A program made the position numbers and the translations under genes. A DNA stretch of 64,000 nucleotides from Asparagopsis taxiformis. Taxonomy: Eukaryota; Rhodophyta; Florideophyceae; Bonnemaisoniales; Bonnemaisoniaceae. Positions 1 to 9,416 of the stretch are shown piece after piece; positions within the stretch are counted from its first letter, which is position 1; every line of letters starts with the position of its first letter. A model generated the notes under the pieces. It searched no databases. It was not told the origin of the DNA and saw nothing but the letters and a program-made list of their open reading frames with translations. Location: positions 37,592 through 101,591 of the forward strand of contig JALQPE010000132.1 of the NCBI GenBank assembly GCA_030407315.1, given 5' to 3'.

Positions 1-1
1 T

Positions 2-1309
2 TATCGTGCAATGTCCGAACTTGCAAGAATTCTAGAAACAGGCATGGGGAATGTTGAGGAAGATATCAATCGTGCCGTTTCTCTATACGAGCAAGCCATA
101 GTGGAAGGCGACGACTGTTACGCCATGAACCGTCTCGCTATAATACTTGCACTTGGCGTGGGGGGCGTGGAAAAGAATTTACCTTACGCTGTTTCGCTAC
201 TCGAAAGAGCAATCAATGAGGGGAATGACGCATTGGCGATGGTGAATCTTGGACGCATGCTGGAATCGAATGCATGGGGAGTCGAGCCGGACGTTGGTCG
301 TGCGGTTGAGTTGTATGAACAAGCTGCAGTAGAACATGGTGTTTGTGCTGCAATGGTGAACCTTGCGCTAATACTCAAGGACGGAGCTCCAAACATTGAA
401 AAAGATGTGAATTGCGCTATTTCACTATTAGAACGAGCTATTACAGAAGGGGAGGATTGTCGCGCCATGTTCAAACTGGGCTTCATACTTGCAACAGGCG
501 CTGAAGGTGTTGAAAAAGATACAGTTCGCGCTGTATCATTATACCAACGGGCCATCGATGAAGGCGGCGATTATTACGCCATGAACAATCTAGGCCTAAT
601 GCTAATGAACGGCGAAGATGGTGTTGAAAAAGACGCACATGCGGCCGCATCGCTATTCGAAAGAGCAATTGCTGAAGGGAATCACACTGGCGCTATGCTG
701 AATCTCGGCTGGATGCTTGAGAGCGATTGCAGAGGCCTCGAACAGGACATTTGTCGTGCCGTTGCTCTATACGAACGAGCGATCGAGGAAGGTAATGACA
801 CTATTGCCATGGTGAATCTTGCGTTAATCCTCAAGAGTGAATCCGATCAGATCAAGAAGGATGTCGCGCGGGCCGCGCAACTTTTGGAGCGTGCGATCGC
901 GGAAGGGAGTAATTGCGACGCCATGTTCGAGCTCGGGGTACTGGTCGAAAGCGGCGAGAAAGATGTTGAGAGAAATGTGGCACGTGCAGCTGCACTGTAC
1001 GAACGGGCAATTCAGGAAGGTAATGATTATCGCGCCATGGTGAATCTGGGCTTGATTATTGAGGACGGCGATGTGAATGTGCCACGTGACGCGCCGCGTG
1101 CGGTTGCGCTGTATGAAACGGCGATGAACGAAGATGGTAACATGGATGCATTGCTCAACCTTGCAAGTCTGTTGGTGAATGGGGCGCCTGGCGTGCAGAA
1201 GGACTTGGCAAGAGCGGAAAGCTTGTACGCCAAGTGTGTTGAGGACAAGGTCGATGTGGAGATCATAGATGAATTGTCCGAATTACTCGTATCGAGCAAG
1301 TTGGAATGA
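2..1309 (+). CDS. Sel1-repeat (SLR/TPR-like) protein, 5' end outside window
   Basis: The frame is open to the left edge and already reads Y-R-A-M, which is the repeat consensus seen later (DYRAM, DCYAM), so the ATG at 11 is probably internal and the gene is truncated by the window. The product is about twelve ~36-residue repeats of the pattern AM..L..(L/I)L..G..GVEKD..RAV.L(Y/L)ERAI.EG, the Sel1-like alpha-helical hairpin. Such solenoids are protein-interaction scaffolds (known of the family); partner and location cannot be read here. The repeats run almost to the C-terminus, so no catalytic domain is visible in this part. A missing N-terminal domain could change the call. The stop is followed after five bases by AATAAA. 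Confidence 0.9.
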   Translation, partial: YRAMSELARILETGMGNVEEDINRAVSLYEQAIVEGDDCYAMNRLAIILALGVGGVEKNLPYAVSLLERAINEGNDALAMVNLGRMLESNAWGVEPDVGRAVELYEQAAVEHGVCAAMVNLALILKDGAPNIEKDVNCAISLLERAITEGEDCRAMFKLGFILATGAEGVEKDTVRAVSLYQRAIDEGGDYYAMNNLGLMLMNGEDGVEKDAHAAASLFERAIAEGNHTGAMLNLGWMLESDCRGLEQDICRAVALYERAIEEGNDTIAMVNLALILKSESDQIKKDVARAAQLLERAIAEGSNCDAMFELGVLVESGEKDVERNVARAAALYERAIQEGNDYRAMVNLGLIIEDGDVNVPRDAPRAVALYETAMNEDGNMDALLNLASLLVNGAPGVQKDLARAESLYAKCVEDKVDVEIIDELSELLVSSKLE

Positions 1310-1314
1310 TGACA

Positions 1315-1320
1315 AATAAA
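1315..1320 (+). terminator. AATAAA polyadenylation-type hexamer
   Basis: AATAAA lies five bases after the Sel1 gene's stop codon. It matches the canonical eukaryotic signal, though the 3'UTR would be very short. Confidence 0.4.
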
Positions 1321-2228
1321 ATTTGATGAATGATAGATGACTATTGAGTGTAATACTACACTTGTGCCGGATTATGTGTAGTGTACTGTACGAGTATCAT
1401 ACATGTGGCGCCTGTTCACACGTACTTGAAGAGACTCGCAGGAGGATGCGCTAAAACGAAGCAATTCAGAGCACCGAAACGCGCACCTTTGATAGATCGC
1501 TGATGCACGGCAAGTCCGCGTGCCGACCGTGCACCCGTTGGAATCGTTCCATAATGGCGACACACATACATTGACACTCTTCAGGCGGTGTGAATCTTAC
1601 CAATCATTCGCACTTCAAGTTGGTTTGGTTCGACGCACTCATGACCATCTCAGTCATGAAGAAGTGTAGAGTACAACTTGTCCTCTTTCACATATGCTCA
1701 TGCTATTACCCGCCGTACTAACTGCGCGCGCCTTCCACTTGTACCCTTTCTGCATCCCGCTTGTGTATCTTCCAGCTCGCCAGAACAGCGAACACCTTTC
1801 GGAGAAAAACATCACAACAGCATTACAGTCATCGGGCTCACGATCACAATTTGTTGATGCCGCAGCGCTCCTAGCAGCGTTGACATGGTGCGCGAAAACA
1901 CCCTAGACGACAACATTGGCAATGAGCGGCACATAACTGTCGCGTTCTGTGTCGGTGTAGCCAATGTATGGCTCGTCAGCATTTCAGCTGTTCTTTCTGG
2001 TCGTCCGCCAACTTCCACCTCGGCGCTGATTTGCCTTCGAACAACTCATGTGCGCCGACCCATTTCTCGATCTGCGTGATATTGATGCAATTTAATAGCA
2101 TGACCGTTCAATTGCTTTTGCTGCAATTTTATTGGATATCATTTAGTCGCTACAAACATTGGTACGGAGCATCACCGCAGAATCCGCTCTGCGCGTAACT
2201 ACTGAAGCAACAAAATGCCACGCACGAG
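1321..2228. other. Intergenic, no gene recognised
   Basis: Only short frames without family features occur on both strands. No repeat, tRNA or element end was recognised. Confidence 0.5.
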
Positions 2229-3119
2229 TCAGAAGTATCCACATTGTCCATACCTGTTTCTCCAATTGCATCGCACAAAATATTTCTCCCGGTCAGGACG
2301 ATGTCCACATTTTTCCGTCAACAAGAAACGTGAACAATACTTACATTCGACTGGGTCCAATGGCTCTTGATCCACCTCGTACATAGACACGAACAAGTCA
2401 ACCTCCGTTGCATTCTCTGCGTCATACACGAATCGAGTACTTGGCCAACGTACCAATGTTCCTGTTGAATTGCCGTACAATTTCTGCGCCGCCTCAGCAG
2501 GCGATAAAATCGCAATGAAATCACTTCCAGCAACCACATCTCTCTCTGGAAACGGCAGCCCAATTGATGTGTATGACGCACACATTCGGCGACCATTCCC
2601 TTGCACCAGTTGTGTACCCGTCAAATTAACCCATCCACAAAGCACCCACATGTTTCTGGAATGTATGAACATTGTGCTGGCAGTCTCGTTCGAGAAAGAG
2701 TCAGCGAGCGCATCTGCGTATTTTTGCCACTCTGTCGCCTGGCTCTCGGACAGTAAGCCTTCTTCAGCCAGATATTGCAGTTCTGCAAGCGAGTACCGCG
2801 TCGCATTGAGTGTTATTTCGTCCAGGACGGGTGCGACCTCGTCATCGAAGTCCTCGAACGCGGAATTGAATTTGAATTTGAAAAAGTTCCCGTGGTTCAG
2901 GTCCAGTTTTGACGTGATGTACGATAGTGGTGTCACAGTGAAAAAGCTGTAAATCGCATTCAACCACTCTTGGGTGGTTGCTTCTGTTGTGTGAAGCGAG
3001 AGTGCTGATCTGTGAACGGACTTTGTAGAGGTTGGGCCTGCTTGTGCTATTGCCGAGACGCATAGCATACTTTGTAAAAGTATGGTAATTACTCGTAGAA
3101 TGTATCGAAACTTACCCAT
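2229..3119 (-). CDS. Secreted Cys-containing protein, unknown function
   Basis: The 296-residue product starts at the ATG at 3119; the frame is open 18 codons further but only from a TTG. Residues 1 to about 27 (MGKFRYILRV..., then hydrophobic to AIAQA) form a signal peptide. The mature part has several N-x-S/T sequons and a Cys-rich tail (C-x2-C, then three further Cys within 35 residues). A stretch around residues 150-175 (D-x-FSN, F-x-H, W-x2-CG-x-V) aligns with the same pattern in the secreted product at 12273-13550, so the two look like diverged paralogues. No known domain is recognised. An extracellular or wall protein is the likely role, by inference from the signal peptide. Confidence 0.7.
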   Translation of the reverse strand: MGKFRYILRVITILLQSMLCVSAIAQAGPTSTKSVHRSALSLHTTEATTQEWLNAIYSFFTVTPLSYITSKLDLNHGNFFKFKFNSAFEDFDDEVAPVLDEITLNATRYSLAELQYLAEEGLLSESQATEWQKYADALADSFSNETASTMFIHSRNMWVLCGWVNLTGTQLVQGNGRRMCASYTSIGLPFPERDVVAGSDFIAILSPAEAAQKLYGNSTGTLVRWPSTRFVYDAENATEVDLFVSMYEVDQEPLDPVECKYCSRFLLTEKCGHRPDREKYFVRCNWRNRYGQCGYF

Positions 3120-3371
3120 GTCTCTACCCGTTGATATCGGTGTTGGGCTGCACCTCGAAACAGAGCTTTTCAATACATACCGTGTCTAAATGTCGTCATT
3201 TTCTATCCTAACACTTTATTTGCAGAGAGCTCAGTATTAGCATCATGATATACTAATTTTCACCAAGAGCAATCAAGTTGCGTTCATGAAAAAAAGCCAC
3301 GTAACTGGCTGCCTTGTTGTCTAATTTTATAGCGTTGCGCTGGAGAGTTCCACACCGACATCATTGCCGAG

Positions 3372-4460
3372 TTACACAGGTTTGCCAAACTCAACCGAAT
3401 TGTGCAAAAATATAGCATCTTCCTTAATTAGTCCACGTTTGGCCCAATTGGCGCCTTGCGGATAACCATTAATGTCCAACGGCATGTGTCTGACGTAGCC
3501 TTTGGATGTGAGGAAACGATCGATCTCATTTTCAGTTTTGTCACTGACTTCTACGGTCATAACGTTAACTATGACATTATCCCAATCCATACCCTGCAAC
3601 ACTTTAAGCTCTGCACCCTCAACATCAAGCGACATGTAGTCCACAACCTTGATACCACGATGGGATGCGATACTGCGCAATGTGGTGCAATATAGCGTCA
3701 TAGTTTGTGGTTCCCTGCCTTCTTGCTTCCAAGCTTCAATGTACTTGTGGGTCTCATCCTTGACGCCTCCGTTACCACCAGCGAGGATAAAGTTGACCTT
3801 TCGATTCTCGGCGTCGGAGACACAGGTGGGAACAATTTGACAGGAACGCTTATCGAGAATGAGATGCATGTATCCTGGGTTACCTTCGACACATACCCCA
3901 GCCCATCGCAGACATCTATCCATAAAGTAGGTGTTTGAAATCTTAACTGGATGATTTGTAGCCACGTCGAAATAAATTCCACGACGTTGGAGATGACGAA
4001 AATGATTCCAATAGAGATAATGGTCTTGGAAGAACTGCGAAAACATCTGATGCTTCCCTGTAAGGGATTTGTCTGGTGACGATGCATCGCAAGCATCTTC
4101 ACTCTCTTTTCTGTGGCACCTTTTATCATCATAGGGCATCGGTTCTGCAATGATGTCTGTGCAAAAGGATGGAAGGGTCTCAAAATCGGCACGTGTGCCT
4201 AGATTATACATGACTGGATCATTGCTTTCACCATCGTTCAATGGCGACGCAGTTTCATTTGGTGACGATAGTTTGAGGCCACTAGGGAAATTGGGGCGCT
4301 TATGCCGCGGGAAAAATTGACTGGTTTGATCGACAATGGTTACGAAGAGCGCAATGAGGAAAAGCGCAGCGGACGTAATGAAGAGAAATCTGTGTTTGTT
4401 ACGCGGGGAAGCTTTGGAATTGGTCATGCTTGTAGCGAAGAGATCGAGTCTGGATGGCAT
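3372..4460 (-). CDS. FkbM-family methyltransferase-like type II membrane protein
   Basis: The 362-residue product has a short basic N-terminus, one hydrophobic segment near residues 25-45 (FLFITSAALFLIALFVTIV) and a lumenal domain, the layout of a Golgi type II enzyme. The domain carries FkbM hallmarks: FSQF.QD.YL.. near the start, RGIYFDVATN, and DYMSLDVEGAELKVLQG, the conserved acidic/Gly motif of FkbM methyltransferases. FkbM proteins are SAM-dependent O-methyltransferases; sugar or polysaccharide methylation would suit a secretory location, but the substrate is unknown. It is a clear paralogue of the gene at 8075-9109, sharing ISNTYFMDRCLRW.GVCVE. Single exon; an AT dinucleotide run lies about 125 bases upstream of the ATG. 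Confidence 0.85.
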   Translation of the reverse strand: MPSRLDLFATSMTNSKASPRNKHRFLFITSAALFLIALFVTIVDQTSQFFPRHKRPNFPSGLKLSSPNETASPLNDGESNDPVMYNLGTRADFETLPSFCTDIIAEPMPYDDKRCHRKESEDACDASSPDKSLTGKHQMFSQFFQDHYLYWNHFRHLQRRGIYFDVATNHPVKISNTYFMDRCLRWAGVCVEGNPGYMHLILDKRSCQIVPTCVSDAENRKVNFILAGGNGGVKDETHKYIEAWKQEGREPQTMTLYCTTLRSIASHRGIKVVDYMSLDVEGAELKVLQGMDWDNVIVNVMTVEVSDKTENEIDRFLTSKGYVRHMPLDINGYPQGANWAKRGLIKEDAIFLHNSVEFGKPV

Positions 4461-5224
4461 GGCTCAGCGAGTGTGCCAAGTAGAAACAAGAGAGCACACA
4501 GTGCCATTGAACGCAAATGGTCTCATATACTACATGATTCACCTTGATTTTACAATTCACTGCTGAGTGACAGTGTAGGGCAACATATATATATATATCT
4601 TTCATAAAGCTGCCGGAAGGGTGTCAGCGATTTTTTTCCTTCCCAATTGTAATGATTTAAGGTCACGTTCCCACCAGTTTCAACTGAATTTTCAGATTAT
4701 ACAGTGGCCCGACCATATCCGTTCCATAAATTAAATTCAAGCCACATGCCCTTCGCAAAATTCAAAAGAAGTAGAAAACTTTGGAATCTGCTCGTTCATC
4801 TGGCCCATCGGTGTAGGCTGGCCGCGGTATGTTCTGTATGATCAATGCTTGCATCAACACGCTGTGGTAGACACACTCTGGAATACAAATACACTGTGTT
4901 ATACACTATGGGTGTGTTACTGCTACTCTAATCAAAATTGCTGACACTCAGTGTTATATCCTATCGGTACCAGTTTCGCTCTGCCCATACTGTACCAAAT
5001 TCACAAGGCCATTGGACAATTTCGATAACAGCCAGGCAGAAAGTTTGCGGGTTCTCAAGGCTACTTGTATTGTGCACATGAACTAGGGGTGATTATAGCC
5101 CCGTACAAGTTCAAAAATATCTCCAATACAAGGAATCGAATCGCAAGGAACGGTATGAGCCCCTGCTTTGACCACGAGGTGGAATGAAGCCATATAAAAC
5201 TGCCAGCACAGTCCCCATCATATC
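4461..5224. promoter_or_regulatory. Upstream region of the FkbM-like gene, with TA-repeat at 4585-4598
   Basis: Fourteen bases of alternating AT lie 125-138 bases upstream of the minus-strand ATG at 4460 and could act as a TATA element. The rest of the stretch shows no gene. Confidence 0.35.
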
Positions 5225-5945
5225 ATTGGTCTATTGGACGATCCAAATGGAGCATTTTTGCCCAGACGGCCAGCGAACTCCGGAAAGGGTGATGTTCAAT
5301 GTCCGCTGAAAAGTAGCGGGGGCATTTCGAAGCCCGTAAACTTTGTCTTATCACGGTCCTCGACGGAGACAGGCACTTGCCAGTAACCGGAGTTACAGTC
5401 GAGTGTCGTGAATATGGCGGCGTCGCCAAGCGAATGGAGACGGTCTTCCATGCCAGGAGGCGGGTACGAATCGGCGACCTTTGTAGCGTTGAAACGCATG
5501 TAGTCGAAACAGAAACGTAAGGATCCTTCCTTCTTCGGCACCAGTACGATTGCTGATGCCCATTTGCTGGGCGCGGGTTCGATAAACTTTTCGTTGAGCA
5601 TCTTCGTGATCTGCTCCTCGGCTATCGTACGTAGAGCCGGTCACTGTCCATAGAGACTTGAAAGTATGGGCCGCGTGCCTGGTTCGAGTTCGATTCGATG
5701 ATCCTCGCTGGATGCTCCGTAGCGTTTATTTTGCCGAGGCGATCACTTGTCCACATCAACGAATGTGTGTCGAACACCTCGTAGATGAGCTTTCGTAAAT
5801 CCTTGTCGTCGAGGTGCGACAAATCGATTCTCGACTGCAATTCGTGGTGGGGTTTTTCCCCTTTTCGTTGACTAGCGGGTCAGACATTTAGTCGCCCAAC
5901 CCGTTAGCGTTCATCCGTTTCGTCGCGTCGACAATCGGTAGGTTA
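5225..5945 (-). pseudogene. Decayed Ty3 pol fragment (protease/RT linker and RT palm)
   Basis: Minus-strand pieces in more than one frame match pol of element A (equivalent to about 29,100-29,800): IDLSHLDDKDLRK, WTSDRLGKINATEH, then PAPSKWASAIVLVPKKEGSL and IFTTLDCNSGYWQVPV. Frames change between the pieces, and a short segment is deleted where A reads on from DKTTFTSF, so that RT joins directly to a (F/Y)EMPPL..SG sequence that is out of frame in A. No LTR is attached. It is a relic of a relative of element A, older by its divergence. Confidence 0.85.
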
Positions 5946-7327
5946 CTGTTTTGTAATAACACATGGTCAAGCGCTTACAGCTATATGTTTCATCTCCAAT
6001 TTTGGCACTTTACCTAATTCCTTTATTTCTCAACCATTTTGGACTATCTATTCTAACAGTATGGCAATCGCAGAAAATGTGGCACATGACACCCGTGATA
6101 CACTGAATTTTACACTACAGATAACAGTTTACACTGTATTTACAGTGTGCCAGCGCCGCCGGCGCACCCGTCACTTAGGGTTTTTCGACCACCCTACTGT
6201 ATCAGTATTTAGCCTACCCATTGGGCACCAACCACAAGGACATTTAGGGTTACAAGCCACATATAATTTATTATTTAACTAGAGGCGAACCGCCATGTCC
6301 TTTGATTGTAAAAGCCAGCCGGAAGCTCGGTGTCCAATCTACCCCCAGGGTGCGTTTTGACTACTGATTCAGTGTGATTCTCCCTTGGCAATGGTGCTTG
6401 GCACTCTTCCGGTGTCCCTTTTTGCTGATTCATCTTCTCAATGTCGGGACGCTGTATCAGCATTGCCCCTATTACGCGTCACCGGTGGTGCGCGTGCCCC
6501 TCAATCAGGTGTCTTCGGCTGCCTGGATCCCATCTCAAGGCATGGCTATGGGATACTCCCAACTTGCGTTTAGCAGTCTCATGTTAGCCTTCTTCGATTT
6601 TGGCTATAGTGTCGGCCCTGCTTCTGGAACCCACTTCCCGCTGTATCAGCTTCTGTCTCGACCATCGTGGTGGTTCAGCAACCCCCCCGTCGACCAATCG
6701 GATAATGGTTACTTTCGTGCTCCCAACTATCGTTTTGCAGTCTCATGGAAACCTTCTTCGTCTTTGACTATAGCACGGACCGCGCCGACCCTGGTGACTC
6801 AACTGATTCAGTCTGTGACTAGTTACTCTGCCGGATCAGCTTCCCTTTCCCCGATACCACGCGTCACCGATGGTGCGCGTGCCCTTCGATCAGGTATCTT
6901 CGGGTGCCTGGTGCCCGTCTCTTGAGCCACTGCTCCTCTCCTGCTGTACCAGCGTATCTCTGTATGCATCGCTGTACCAGCACCATCCCTATTCTATAGA
7001 ATAGGGCTCCCCCTTCTTCTTCCCTTTTTGCTTCTTATACAAGGCCCTCATCCCTGTTGTGCCTGGTGTTCTCCCTTCTTCCCTATTAGGGTTGGTGAAC
7101 CACCATCCTTTCGTTGCACCACCATGACTCACCATGTGACCACAGGATTCTAGACGGATCGTCTGTGTGGCCTTACAACCCACACTAAGGCAAGCGATTC
7201 GCCTTTCCTCTACCACACTCGGCCCAAGCCTGACTGCCGAGACAGGAGGGCTCGAACACCTCGTGGTGGCTCGCCGATTCGGCTTACTGCCAAGGCTGCC
7301 CGTTCTCGAACCGACCAAGCCATTTCA
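5946..7327. repeat. Non-genic stretch with imperfect internal direct repeats
   Basis: About 65 bases at 6474-6539 (beginning ACGCGTCACCGGTGGTGCGC) recur imperfectly at 6859-6925. Another pair occurs around 6560-6615 and 6722-6778 (GCAGTCTCATG..., then CTTCTTCG). At 6131-6148 there is an 8-bp inverted repeat ACACTGTA/TACAGTGT. Open frames across this stretch have no recognised domain. It may be decayed element sequence. Confidence 0.45.
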
Positions 7328-8009
7328 CTACAGTACTCCAACACGACTGCAGATAAACATGTATGGCTGGAGCCGGAGCTTCTTTCGTTGCCCTCTGAAG
7401 GGGTGGCAGGGACTACGGATTTCCTGCTGTATCTTGCCGATGGTGTCAGAGAGATGTATTCGCATCCAGAAGGTGGTCTTTTAAGGGAGGGCGCAAGCCC
7501 GATCGTCAAGCCACATTTGGGTGTGAATAGCAGTCGTTATGGAGACCTGATCCTGAAGCTTGAGAAAGCGCGGTTGGTGGAGCTGCAACGGGTCGAGCCT
7601 CGCGTCATCAACGGGATGTCTCAAGATTTTGTCGACGGCGTCCCAGACTTGGCGGGCATCAAGTCTAGAGGACGATGGCGAACCGACGACATGCTGCAGT
7701 ACTACGTGCAGCCAGGCCTCGTGTTGAGTCAAGAATCGAACGTGGTAGAACCACTCAAGTCAAGGCTTAGGCGGCTACGGGATCAACAGGGTCGTTTTTT
7801 CAAGATCCCCTAGGCAGACTAAGTACGCAGTATTATGGAAGGAGGTATGGGAGACTTTAAGAGTTGGATTAAGTTTGCCCTTTTAAAAGGGGGTAATTCC
7901 TTACACTAACTCAAGTTAACGATATGGTAGCTGGTACGTCCAAATTAAAGGATCCATTTTTTGTTCTTAAACTTTTTTATTTTTTTTGAATTCCTACAGT
8001 TTTAAAAAT
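7328..8009 (+). mobile_element. Internally deleted tyrosine-recombinase (DIRS/Ngaro-like) retroelement remnant
   Basis: Three parts of the large minus-strand element (22,492-50,760) are joined. 7328-7555 matches the start of its RT reading frame (LPSEGVAGTTDF..YLADGV), 7545-7616 matches the sequence just before the RT domain (LKLEK..LV.LQRV.PRVING), and 7617-7813 matches the recombinase C-terminus (SQDF.DGV.DL.GIKSRGRW, ending QQGRFFKIP). The RT, RNase H and the catalytic N-terminal part of the recombinase are missing. 7814-8009 is the shared 3' end, including CCCTTTTAAAAGGG and ending at TTTTAAAAAT. The joined frame is still open, giving a 141-codon fusion, but no function is expected. Confidence 0.85.
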
Positions 8010-8074
8010 AACTTGGTCTCTGCACAACGCCTCGGCGTTCGCTTAAAGCCCGAAGCCTTCGTGAAGAGGCGTTA

Positions 8075-9109
8075 TTACTCTGGAGTTCCAAATTGAACCG
8101 ATTCGTGCATGAATACCACATCTTCCACCAACATGCCATTCTTTGCCCACTTACGCGCGACAAACTCCTCGTCCTCGACATAGTGCCGCAAGTAACCCCT
8201 CTCCACCAAAAACTGCTCGATTTCCACCAACGTCTCCGATCTAACTTCAATCGTCATCACATGGATCCTCGTCCTTGCCCAATCGATGCCCTGTAGCACT
8301 TGCAGTTCAGCGCCCTCCACGTCCAAACTCAGGTAATCCACCACATCAACCCCGCTCCTATCTAGTACCTTTGACACCTGCGTACATCTCAATTCAGTCC
8401 AATCCACTCGAGTGCCCAATCGCCGCCATTTGTCTACATGTTTGTTGCTCGCATCATCCACGCCACCCGCACCGCCGTGCAGAAAGAATCGAACTTGTCG
8501 TCCGTCGCGCTCCATCACGCATGTGGGTATGATTTGACACGATCGATATCGCGTAATCTTCTCCAAATACCGCCCATTGGCTTCGACACACACCCCACTC
8601 CAACGCAGACATCGGTCCATAAAGTATGTATTCGATATTGAGATCGGGTCGTTTGTTGCAATGTCCAAATACACCCCGCGTCGTTTCAGAAACTGGAAAT
8701 GTCGTGTGTACAGATAATAGTCCTGTCGAAACTGCGAAAACATGACATGTTTCCCGACGTATGCACCGTCTGACGATCCGTCGCACGTCATGTCCGTTGA
8801 GTTGCGATGACATGTTCTGTTGAACGGTTGCGGATGCTTCATAATTGCCTCGCAGAACGCTGGCAGTACGTTGAAATCGGCGCGCCATCCCAGATTTACC
8901 ACCGCGTTAGACACTTGTGATGATGCCTGTGTTGACGCATCGGAAAGTCTTGCGGTAGATGTGTGCGCATTGCGCAGATGAATGCACATCGATACGACAA
9001 GTAGAACTGTTGTCACAGTGTGAAGATGCGTCGATCTACGAAGCGATATAGCCCATTTCGTTCTAGAATTGCATGTCTGCAAAAGTGGTGCAATGTTTCG
9101 TGATTGCAT
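8075..9109 (-). CDS. FkbM-family methyltransferase-like type II membrane protein, second copy
   Basis: The 344-residue product has an N-terminal hydrophobic anchor near residues 30-50 (TVTTVLLVVSMCIHL) and an FkbM domain with FSQFRQDYYLY, RRGVYLDIATN, ISNTYFMDRCLRWSGVCVE and DYLSLDVEGAELQVLQG. It is paralogous to 3372-4460 across almost the whole length, including the segment NLG.RADF..LP.FC near the start of the domain. Role inferred: SAM-dependent methylation of a secretory-pathway substrate, possibly a glycan. The 3' end lies only 66 bases from the retroelement remnant to its left. The ATG at 9109 is the first in frame. Confidence 0.85.
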   Translation of the reverse strand: MQSRNIAPLLQTCNSRTKWAISLRRSTHLHTVTTVLLVVSMCIHLRNAHTSTARLSDASTQASSQVSNAVVNLGWRADFNVLPAFCEAIMKHPQPFNRTCHRNSTDMTCDGSSDGAYVGKHVMFSQFRQDYYLYTRHFQFLKRRGVYLDIATNDPISISNTYFMDRCLRWSGVCVEANGRYLEKITRYRSCQIIPTCVMERDGRQVRFFLHGGAGGVDDASNKHVDKWRRLGTRVDWTELRCTQVSKVLDRSGVDVVDYLSLDVEGAELQVLQGIDWARTRIHVMTIEVRSETLVEIEQFLVERGYLRHYVEDEEFVARKWAKNGMLVEDVVFMHESVQFGTPE

Positions 9110-9416
9110 GACGACTCGTAGCTGGCTGTAGACATTTGCGGAAAGCGCGAGAGGACGGGCATATTTGATGAGATGAAAGGGCGAGCATGATATGTGTTCA
9201 AGTGGTCAACGTACGAATGCCAAATACTGTGAATGTCAGCTCGAAGCCATTCGTGTGCTCTGTCAGCTTAGCTCGAGTTACAAACAATTGCACAGACCCG
9301 ACAGACATCGAAGAAAATTGCGATGCTTCGCTTTATTTAGATATTCGCAAGCGAGCAACATTGTTTGCCAAAACCAAGTTGATCGCGCGTCAATTGTTCC
9401 GTTGTGCGAGGCGTCT

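Noticed and set aside
3105..3119. GGTAAGT splice-donor-like sequence directly after the ATG of the 3119 gene
   Set aside because: The frame reads through it into a convincing signal peptide, and no intron is needed for any gene in the island.
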